64,000 nt of DNA, taken from positions 13,355,501 through 13,419,500 of the forward strand of contig JAUCBN010000011.1 of NCBI GenBank assembly GCA_035048815.1, written 5' to 3'. Under the pieces are notes generated by a model. It ran no database searches and had not been told where the DNA came from. It worked only from the letters and a program-made list of their open reading frames with translations. Positions 34,111-46,100 of this stretch are shown here, in pieces (the stretch's first letter is position 1; the number at the start of each line of letters is the position of its first letter). The position numbers and the translations under genes are program-made. The DNA is from Abelmoschus esculentus (lineage: Eukaryota; Streptophyta; Magnoliopsida; Malvales; Malvaceae).

Positions 34111-37100
34111 TTTGAACGGGTTCTCTATAAAGCCTTTTTAGACGTGGACGTTTTAATCCGAACAAAACAAAAAACAGATGTTATTAAATGAAATTTTATG
34201 TGTTCAAATAGTTAATTATGGGATTTTGAACAAAATTATACAGATTAATCTAAAATTTTCTGCTTTTTACTCGGTTAAAATTTGAACGGGTTCTCAATAA
34301 AGCCTTTTTAGACGTGGACGTTTTAATCCGAACAAAACAAAAACCAGATGTTATTAAATCAAATTTTATGAGTTCAAATAGTTAATTATGGGATTTTGAA
34401 CAAAATTATACAGATTAATCTAAAATTTTCAACTTTTTACTCGGTTAAAATTCGAACGGATTCTTTATAAAGCCTTTTTAAACATGCACGTTTTAATCCT
34501 AACAAAACGATAACCAGATGTTATTAAATTAAATTTTTTGAGTTCAAAAAATTAATTATGGGGTTTTCAACAAAATTATACAGATTAATCTAAAATTTTC
34601 ACCTTTTTACTCGGTTAAAATTTGAAAGGATTCTTTATAAAGCCTTTTTAGACATGCACGTTTTAATCCGAACGAAACAAAAACCAGATGTTATTAAATA
34701 AAATTTTATGAGTTCAAATAGTTAATTATGAGATTTTGAACAAAATTATACAGATTAATATAAAATTTTTAGATTTTTACTCTGTTAAAATTCGAACGGA
34801 TTCTCTATAAAGCAATTTTTGACATACAAGTTTTAGTCCTAACAAAACGAAAATTAGATGTTATTAAATCAAATTTTACGAGTTCAAATAGTTAGTTATG
34901 GACTTTTGAATAAAATTATACATATTAATTTAAAATTTTCAACTTTTTATTCAGTTAAAATTCGAACGGATTCTCTATAAAGCCTTTTTAGAAATGCACG
35001 TTTTAATCCGAACAAAACGATAACTAGATGTTATTAAATTAAATTTTTTGAGTTCAAATAATTAATTATGGGGTTTTCAACAAAATTATACAGATTAATC
35101 TACAATTTTCAGCTTTTTACTCTGTTAAAATTTGAACGGATTCTCTATAAAGCCTTTTTAGACGTGGACGTTTTAATCCGAACAAAACAAAAACCAGATG
35201 TTATTAAATGAAATTTTATGAGTTCAAAAAGTTAATTATTGGATTTTGAAAAAAATTATACAAATAAATCTAAAATTTTCAGCTTTTTATTCGGTTAAAA
35301 TTCGAAAGGATTCTCTATAAAGTCTTTTTAGACATGCACGTTTTAATCCCAACAAAACGAAAATCATATGTTATTAAATCAAAATTTACGAGTTCAAATA
35401 GTTAATTATGGGCTTTTGAACAAAATTATACAGATTAATCTAAAATTTTCAACTTTTTACTTGGTTAAAATTTGAACGGGTTCTCTATAAAGCCTTTTTA
35501 GACGTGGACGTTTTAATCCGAACAAAATAAAAACCAGATGTTATTAAATGAAATTTTATGAGTTCAAATAGTTTTAATTATTGGATTTTGAAAAAAATTA
35601 AACAGATAAATCTAAAATTTTTAGTTTTTTACTCGGTTAAAATTCAAACGTATTCTCTATAAAGCAATTTTAGACAAGAAAGTTTTAGTCCTAACAAAAC
35701 GAAAATTAGATGATATTAAATCAAATTTTATGAGTTCAAATTGTTAATTATGGGCTTTTGAATAAAATTATACAAATTAATCTAAAATTTTCAGCTTTTT
35801 ACTCGGTTAAAATTTGAACGGGTTCTCTATAAAGCCTTTTTAGATGTGGACGTTTTAATCCGAACAAAACAAAAACCAGATGTTATTAAATGAAATTTTA
35901 TGAGTTCAAATAGTTAATTATTGGATTTTGAACAAAATTATACAAATAAATCTAAAATTTTCAGCTTTTTACTCGGTTAAAATTCGAACGGATTCTCTAT
36001 AAAACATTTTTAGACAAGCAAGTTTTAGTCCCAACAAAACGAAAATTAGATGTTATTAAATCAAATTTTACGAGTTGAAATAGTTAATTATGGGGTTTTG
36101 AATAAAATTATATAGATTAATCTAAAATTTTTAGCTTTTTACTCGGTTAAAATTTAAGCGGGTTCTCTATAATGCCTTTTTAGAAGTGGACGTTTTAATC
36201 CGAACAAAACAAAAACCAGATATTATTAAATGAAATTTTATGAGTTAAAATAGTTGAATATGGGATTTGGAACAAAATTATACAGATTAATCTAAAATTT
36301 TTAGCTTTTTACTCGGTTAAAATACGAACGGATTCTCTACAAAGCCTTTTTGGACATACACGTTTTAATCCCAACAATACGAAAACCAGATGTTATTAAA
36401 TCAAATTTTATGAGTTCAAATAGTTAATTATGGTCTTTTGAACAAAATTATACAGATTAATCTAAAATTTTCAAGTTTTTACTCGGTTAAAATTCGAACA
36501 GATTCTCTATAAAGCCTTTTTAGACATGCACGTTTTAATCCAAACAAAATGATAACTAGATATTTTTAAATCAAATTTTTTGAGTTCAAATAATTAATTA
36601 TGTGGTTTTGAACAAAATTATATAGATTAATCTAAAATTTTCTGCTTTTTACTCGGTTAAAATTTGAACGGGTTCTGTATAAAGCCTTTTTAGACGTGGA
36701 CGTTTTAATCCGAACAAAACAAAAACCAGATGTTATTAAATGAAATTTTATCAGTTTAAATAGTTAATTATGGGATTTTGAACAAAATTATACAGATTAA
36801 TCTAAAATTTTCTGCTTTTTACTCGGTTAAAATTTGAACGGGTTCTCTATAAAGCCCTTTTAGACGTGGACATTTTAATACGAACAAAAAAAAACCCAGA
36901 TGTTATTAAATCAAATTTTATGAGTTCAAATAGTTAATTATGGGATTTTGAATAAAATTATACAGATTAATCTAAAATTTTCAACTTTTTACTCGGTTAA
37001 AATTCGAACGGATTCTCTATAAAGCCTTTTTAGACATGCACATTTTAATCCGAACAAGACGATAACTAGATGTTATTAAATTAAATTTTTTGAGTTCAAA

Positions 37101-40100
37101 AAATTAATTATGGGGTTTTCAACAAAATTATATAGATTAATCTAAAATTTTCACCATTTTACTCGGTTAAAATTTGAAAGGATTCTTTATAAAGCCTTTT
37201 TAGACATGCACGTTTTAATCCGAAAAAAACAAAAACCAGATGTTATTAAATAAAATTTTATGAGTTCAAATAGTTAATTATGAGATTTTGAACAAAATTA
37301 TACAGATTAATCTAAAATTTTCAGATTTTTACTCTTATAAAATTTGAACGGATTCTCTATAAAGCAATTTTTGACATACAAGTTTTAGTCCTAACAAAAC
37401 GAAAATTAGATGTTATTAAATCAAATTTTATGAGTTCAAATAGTTAGTTATGGACTTTTGAATAAAATTATACAGATAAATCTAAAATTTTCAACTTTTT
37501 ACTCAGTTAAAATTCGAACGGATTCTCTATAAAGCCTTTTTAGACATGCACGTTTTAATCCGAACAAAACGATAACTAGATGTTATTAAATTAAATTTTT
37601 TGAGTTCAAATAATTAATTATGGGGTTTTCAACAAAATTATACAGATTAATCTAAAATTTTCAGCTTTTTACTCTGTTAAAATTTGAACGGATTCTCTAT
37701 AAAGCCTTTTTAGACGTGGACGTTTTAATCCGAACAAAACAAAAACAAGATGTTATTAAATGAAATTTTATGAGTTCAAATAGTTAATTATTGGATTTTG
37801 AACCAAATTATAAAGATAAATCTAAAATTTTCAGCTTTTTACTCGATTAAAATTCGAACGGATTCTCTATAAAACAATTTTAGACAAGCAAGTTTGAGTC
37901 CTAACAAAACGAAAATTAGATGTTATTAAATGAAATTTTAAGAGTTTGAATATTTAATTATGGGCTTTTGAACAAAATTATACAGATTAATCTAAAATTT
38001 TCAACTTTTTACTCGGTTAAAATTTGAACGGATTCTCTATAAAGCCCTTTTAGACATGCACGTTTTAATCCAAACAAAACAATAACTAGATGTTATTAAA
38101 TCAAATTTTTTGAGTTCAAATAATTAATTATGGGGTTTTGAACAAAATTATACACATTAATTTAAAATTTTCAGCTTTTTACTTGGTTAAAATTTGAACG
38201 GGTTTTTAGATGTGGACGTTTTAATCCGAACAAAACAAAAACCAGATGTTATTAAATGAAATTTTATGAGTTCAAATAGTTAATTATTAGATTTGATCAA
38301 AATTATACAAATAAATGTAAAATTTTCAGCTTTTTACTCGGTTAAAATTCGAACGGATTCTCTATAAAGCAATTTTAGACAAGCAAGTTTTAGACCCAAC
38401 AAAACGAAAATTAGATGTTATTAAATCAAATTTTACGAGTTCAAATAGTTAATTATGGGCTTTTGAACAAAATTATACAGATTAATCTAAAATTTTCAAC
38501 TTTTTACTCGGTTAAAATTCGAACGTATTCACTATAAATCCTTTTTAGACATGCACGTTTTAATCCGAACAAAACGATAACTAGATGTTATTAAATCAAT
38601 TTTTTTGAGTTCAAATAATTAATTATGGGGTTTTGAACAAAATTATACAGATTAATCTAAAATTTTCAACTTTTTACTCGGTTAAAATTTGAACGGATTA
38701 TCTATGAAGCCTTTTTAGACGTGGACGTTTTAATCTGAACAAAACAAAAACCAGATCTTATTAAATGAAATTTTATGAGTTCAAATTGTTAACTATTGGA
38801 TTTTGAACAAAATTGTACAGATAAATCTAAAATTTTCAACTTTTTACTCGGTTAAAATTCGAACGGATTCTCTACAAAGCAATTTTAGACATTCAAGTTT
38901 TAATCCCACCAAAACGAAGACCAGATGTTATTAAATCAAATTTTATAAGTTCAAATTGTTGAATATTGTGTTTTAAACAAAATTATACAGATTAATCTAA
39001 AATTTTCAGCTTTTTACTCGGTTAAAATTCGAACGGGTTCTCTATAAAGCCTTTTTAGACGTGGACGTCTTAATCCGAACAAAATAAAAACCAGATATTA
39101 TTAAACAAAATTTTATGAGTTCGAATAGTTAATTATTGGATTTTGAACAAAATTATACAGATAAATCTAAAATTTTTAGCTTTTTACTCGGTTTAAATTC
39201 GAATGGATTCTCTATAAAGCAATTTTACACAAGAAAGTTTTAGTCCTAACAAAACGAAAATTAGATGTTATTAAATCAAATTTACGAGTTCAAATAGTTA
39301 ATTATGGGCTTTTGAACAAAATTATACAGATTAATCTAAACTTTTCAACTTCTTCCTCGGTTAAAATTCGAACGGATTCTCTATAAAGCCTTTTAGACAT
39401 ACACGTTTTAATCCGAACAAAACGATAACTAGATGTTATTAAATCAAATTTTTTGAGTTCAAATAATTAATTATGGGGTTTTGAACGAAATTATATAGAT
39501 TAATCTAAAATTTTCAGCTTTTTACTCTGTTAAAATTTGAACGGGTTCTCTATAAAGCCATTTTAGACGTGGACGTTTTAATCCGAACAGAACAAAAACC
39601 AGATGTTATTAAATGAAATTTTATGAGTTCAAATAGTTGAATATGGGATTTTGAACAAAATTATATAGATTAGTCTAAAATTTTTAGCTTTTTACTCGGT
39701 TAAAATACGAACGGATTCTCTACAAAGCATTTTTGGACATGCACGTTTTAATCCCAACAAAACGAAGACCAGATGTCATTAAATCAAATTTTATGAGTTC
39801 AAATAGTTAATTATGGGCCTTTGAACAAAATTATACAGATTAATCTACAATTTTCAACTTTTTACTCGTTAAAATTTGAACAGATTCTCTATAAAGCCTT
39901 TTCAGACATGCACATTTTAATCCGAAGAAAATAATAACTAGATGTTATTAAATCAAATTTTTTGAGTTCAAATAATTAATTATGGGCTTTTGAACAAAAT
40001 TATACAGATTAATCTAAAATTTTCAGCTTTTTACTCGGTTAAAATTTGAAAGGATTCTTTATAAAGCCTTTTTAGACATGGACGTTTTAATCCGAACAAA

Positions 40101-43100
40101 AAAAAAACCATATGTTATTAAATAAAATTTTATGAGTTCAAATAGTTAATTATGGGATTTTTAACAAAATTATACAGATAGATCTAAAATTTTTAGCTTT
40201 TTACACGGTTAAAATTCGAACGGATTCTCTATAAAGCAATTTTAAACATGCAAGTTTTAATCCCACCAAAACGAAAACCAGATGATATTAAATCAAATTT
40301 TATGAGTTCAAATAGTTGAATATGGTCTTTTAAACAAAATTATATAGATTCATCTAAAACTATTAGCTTTTTACTCGGTTAAAATTTGAACGAATTCTCT
40401 ACAAAGCCTTTTTAGACAAGCACGTTTTAATTCGAACAAAACAAAAACCAGATGTTATTAAATTAAATTTTATGAGTTCAAATAGTTAATTATGGGCTTT
40501 TGAACAAAATTATACAGATTAATCTAAAATTTTCAGCTTTTTACTCGGTTAAAATTCGAACGGATTCTCTATGAAGTCTTTTTAGACATGCAGGTTTTAA
40601 TCCCAACAAAACGAAAATTAGATGTTATTAAATCAAATTTTACGAGTTCAAATAGTTAATTATGAGCTTTTGAACAAAATTATCCAGATTAATCTAAAAC
40701 TTTCAACTTTTTACTTGGATAAAATTCGAACGGATTCTGTATAAAGCCTTTTTAGACATGCACATTTTAATCCGAAGAAAACGATTAATAGATGTTATTA
40801 AATCAAATTTTTTGAGTTTAAATAATTAATTATGGGGTTTTGAACAATATTATACAGATTAATCTAAAATTTTCAGCTTTTTACTCGGTTAAAATTTGAA
40901 CGGATTCTCTATAAAGCCTTTTTAGATGTGAACGTTTTAATCCGAACAAAACAAAAAACAGAGGTTATTAAATCAAATTTTATGAGTTCAAATAGTTAAT
41001 TATGGGATTTTGAACAAAATTATACAGATTAATCTAAAATTTTCTGCTTTTTACTCGGTTAAAATTTGAACGGGTTCTCTATAAAGCCTTTTTAGACGTG
41101 GACGTTTTAATCCGAACAAAACAAAAACCAGATGTTATTAAATCAAATTTTATGAGTTCAAATAGTTAATTATGGGATTTTGAACAAAATTATACAGATT
41201 AATCTAAAATTTTCAACTTTTTACTCTGTTAAAATTCGAACAGATTCTCTATAAAGCCTTTTTAGACATGCACGTTTTACTCCGAACAAAATGATAACTA
41301 GATGTTATTAGATCAAATTTTTTGAGTTCAAATAATTAATTATGGGGTTTTGAACAAAATTATACAGATTAATCTAAAATTTTCAGCTTTTTACTCTGTT
41401 AAAATTTGAACGGATTCTCTATAAAGCCTTTTTAAACATTCACATTTTAATTCGAATAAAACGATAACTAGATGTTATTAAATCAAATATTTTGAGTTCA
41501 AATAATTAATTATGGGTTTTTGAACAAAATTATATAGATTAATCTAAATGTTTCAGCTTTTTACTGGGTTAAAATTTGAATGGATTCTCTATGAATTCTT
41601 TTTAGACATACACGTTTTAATCCGAACAAAACAAAAAACAGATGTTATTAAATAAAATTTTATGAGTTCAAATAGTTAATTATGTGATTTTTAACAAAAT
41701 TAAACAGATAAATCTAAAATTTTCAGCTTTTTACTGGGTTAAAATTCGAACGAAGTCTCTATAAAGCAATTTTAGACAAGCGAGGTTTAATCCCACCAAA
41801 ACGAAAACCAGATGCTATTGAATCAAATTTTATGAGTTCAAATAGTTGAATATGGTCTTTTAAACAAAATTATACAGATTAATCTAAAATTTTTAGCTTT
41901 TTACTCGGTTATAATTCGAACGAATTCTCTACAAAGCCTTTTTTGACATGCACATTTTAATCCCAACAAAATGAAAACAAGATTTTATTAAATTAAATTT
42001 TATGAGTTCAAATTTTTAATTTTTAGCTTTGGAACAAGATTATACAGATAAATCAAAAATTTTCAGATTTTTACTTGGTTAAAATTCGAATGAATTCTCT
42101 ATAAAGCAATTTTAGACAAGCAAGTTTTAATGCCAACAAAACGAAAACCAGATTTTATTAAATCGAATTTTATGAGGTCAAATAGTTGAATATGGGTTTT
42201 GGAACAAAATTATACAGATTAATCTACAATTTTCAACTTTTTACTCGATTAAAATTCGAACAGATTCTCTATAAAGCCTTTTTAGACATGCACGTTTTAA
42301 TCAGAACAAAACGATAACTAGATGTTATTAAATTAAATTTTTTGAGTTCAAATAGTTAATTATGGAATTTTTAACAAAATTAAACAGATAAATCTAAAAT
42401 TTTCAACTTTTTACTCGGTTAAAATTCGAACGGATTCTCTATAAAGCAATTTTAGCAAGCTAGTTTTAGTCCCAACAAAACGAAAATTAGATGTTATTAA
42501 ATCAAATTTTATGAGTTCAAATAATTGAATATGAGCTTTTGAACAAAATTATACAGATTAAACTAAAATTTTTAGCTTTTTACTCGGTTAAAATTCGAAC
42601 GGATTCTCTATAAAGCAATTTTAGACATGCAAGTTCTAATCCCACCAAAACGAAAACCGGATGTTATAAAATCTAATTTTATGAATTCAAATAGTTGATT
42701 GAATATGGTCTTTTAAACAAAATTATACAAATTAATCTAAAATTTTCAACTTTTTAAACATGCACGTTTTAATCCGAACAAAACGATAACTAGATGTTAT
42801 TAAATCAATTTTTTTGAGTTCAAATAATTAATTATGGGGTTTTGAACAAAATTATACTGATTAATCTAAAATTTTCAGCTTTTTACTCGGTTAAAATTTG
42901 AAAGGATTCTCTATAAAGCCTTTTTAGACGTAGACATTTTAATCCGAACAAAACAAAAACCATATGTTATTAAATGATATTTTATGAGTTCAAATAGTTG
43001 AATATGAGATTTTCAACAAAATTATACAGATTAAACTAAAATTTTTAGCATTTTACTCGGTTAAAATACGAACGGATTCTCTACAAAGCCTTTTTGGACA

Positions 43101-46100
43101 TGCACGTTTAATCCCAGCAAAACGTAAAACAGATGTTATTAAATCAAATTTTATGAGTTCATATAGTTAATTTTGAGCTTTTTAACAAAATTATACAGAT
43201 TAATCTAAAATTTGCAGCTTTTTACTCGGTTAAAATTCAAACAGATTCTCTATAAAGTCTTTTTAGACATGCACGTTTTAATCCCAATAAAACGAAAATC
43301 ATATGTTATTAAATCAAATTTTATGAGTTCAAATAGTTTATTATGGGCTTTTGAACAAGATTATACACATTAATCTAAAATCTTCAACTTTTTACTCGTT
43401 TAAAATTCGAACGGATTCTCTATAAAGCCTTTTTAGACATGCATGTTTTAATCCGAACAAAACAAAAACCAGATGTTATTAAATCAAATTTCTTGAGTTC
43501 AATTAATTAATTATGGGCTTTTGAAATAAATTATACAAATTAATCTAAAATTTTCAACTTTTTACTCGGTTAAAATTCGAACAGATTCTCTATAAAGCCT
43601 TTATAGACATGCACGTTTTAATCCGAACAAAACAAAAACCATATGTTATTAAATAAAATTTTATGATTTCAAATAGTTAATTAAGGTATTTTGAACAAAA
43701 TTATACAGATAAATCTAACATTTTCAGGTTTTTACTCGGTTAAATTCGAACGGATTCTCTACAAAGCCTTTTTAGACATGCACATTTTAATCTGAACAAA
43801 ATGATAATTAGATGTTATTAAATCAATTTTTTTTGAGTACAAATAATTAATTATGGGCTTTTGAACAAAATTATGCAGATTAATCTAAAATTTTCAGCTT
43901 TTTACTCGGTTAAAATTCGAACGGATTCTCTATAAAGCCTTTTTAGATATGCACGTTTTAATCCGAACAAAATGATAAGTAGATGTTTTTAAATCAAATT
44001 TTTTGATTTCAAATAATTAATTATGGGCTTTTGAACAAAATTATGCAGATTAATCTAAAATTTTTAGCTTTTTACTCGGTTAAAATTCAAACGGATTCTC
44101 CATAAAGCCTTTTTAGACATGCACGTTTTAGTACGAACAAAACGATAACTAGATGTTATTAAATCAAATTTTTTGAGCTAAAATAATTAATTATGGGCTT
44201 TTGAACAAAATAATAATTAATTATGGGCTTTTGAACAAAATTATGCAGATAATCTAAAATTTTCAGCTTTTTACTCGGTTAAAATTCGAACGGATTCTCT
44301 ATAAAGCCTTTTTAGACATGCACGTTTTAATCCAAACAAAATGATATGTAGATGTTATTAAATCAAATTTTTTGATTTCAAATAATTAATTATGGGCTTT
44401 TGAACAAAATTATGCAGATTAATCTAAAATTTTCACCTTTTACTCGGTTAAAATTCGAACAGATTCTCTTTAAAGCCCATTTACACATGCACGTTTTAAT
44501 CCCAACAAAACGAAAACCATAATTTATTAAATGAAATTTTATAAGTTCAAATAGTTAATTTTGAGCTTTTGAACAAAATTATACTCATCAATCTAAAATT
44601 TTTAGGTTTTTACTTGGTTAAAATTCCAACTGATTCTCTATCAAGCCTTTTTAGACCTACACGTTTTAATCCCAACAAAACGAAAACCAGATGTTATTAA
44701 ATCAAATTTTATCAGTTCAAATAGTTAATTAGGGGCTTTTGAATAAAATTATACAGATTAAACTAAAATTTTCAGCGTTTTACTCGGTTAAAATTTGAAC
44801 GGATTCTCTATAAAGCCTTTTTAGACATACACGTTTTAATACGAACAAAACGATAATTAGATGTTATTAAATCAAATATTTTGAGTTCAAATAATTAATT
44901 ATGGGCTTTTGAACAAAATTATGCAGATTAATCTAAAATTTTCAGCTTTTTACTCGGTTAAAATTCGAACGGATTCTTTATAAAGCCTTTTTAGACATGC
45001 ACGTTTTAATCCGAACAAAACAAAAATCATATGTTATTAAATCAAATTTTATGAGTTCAAATAGTTAATTATGGGATTTTGAACAAAATTATACAGATAA
45101 ATCTAACATTTTCAGGTTTTTACTCGGTTAAATTTGAACAGATTCTCTATAAAGCCTTTTTAGACATGCACGTTTTAGTCTGAACAAAATGATAACTAGA
45201 TGTTATTAAATCAATTTTTTTTGAGTTCAAATAATTAATTATAGGCTTTTGAACAAATTTATACAGATTAATCTAAAATTTTCAGCTTTTTAGTCGGTTA
45301 AAATTCGAACAGATTCTCTATAAAGCCTTTTTAAACATGAACGTTTTAATCCGAACAAAACAATTACTAGATGTTATTAAATCAAATTTTTTGAGTTCAA
45401 ATAATTAATTATGGGCTTTTGAACAAAATTATACAGATTAATCTAAAATTTCAGCTTTTTACTCGGTTAAAATTTGAACGGATTCTCTATAAAGCCCTTT
45501 TAGACATGCACATTTTAATCCGAACAAAACAAAAACCAAATGTTATTAAATCAAATTTTATGAGTTCAAATAGTTAATTATGGGCTTTTGAACAAAATTA
45601 TACAGATTAATCTAAAATTTTTAGCTTTTTACTCGGTTAAAATTCAAACGGATTCTCCATAAAGCCTTTTTAGACATGCACGTTTTAATCCCAACAAAAC
45701 GATAACTAGATGTTATTAAATCAAATTTTTTGATTTCAAATAATTAATTATGGGCTTTTGAAAAAAATCATGCAGATTAATCTAAAAGTTTAATCTTTTT
45801 ACTCGGTTAAAATTCGAACAGATTCTCTTTAAAGCCCATTTACACATGCACGTTTTAATCCCAACAAAACGAAAACCATATTTTATTAAATAAAATTTTA
45901 TGAGTTCAAATAGTTAGTTTTGAGCTTTTTAACAAAATTATACTTATCAATCTAAAATTTTTAGCTTTTTACACAGTTAAAATTCCAACGGATTCTCTAT
46001 CAAGCCTTTTTAGACATGCACGTTTTAATCCCAACAAAACGAAAATCAAATTTTATTAAATCAAATTTCATCAGTTAAAATAGTTAATTAAGGGCTTTTG

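Larger units (their letters stand above)
28741..36149 (+). repeat. 15-monomer higher-order unit B, split by LINE copy 3
   Basis: Starting at the second AAATTTAAGCGGG landmark, this unit is interrupted by LINE copy 3 at 29256-34110. Subtracting the net insertion of 4,857 bp leaves 2,552 bp, the same length as unit A plus a 2-base insertion near 35570 (AGTTTTAATTATTGG). The private variants of unit A follow in the same order on the far side of the LINE, so the LINE arrived after this unit already existed as part of the tandem array. Confidence 0.78.
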
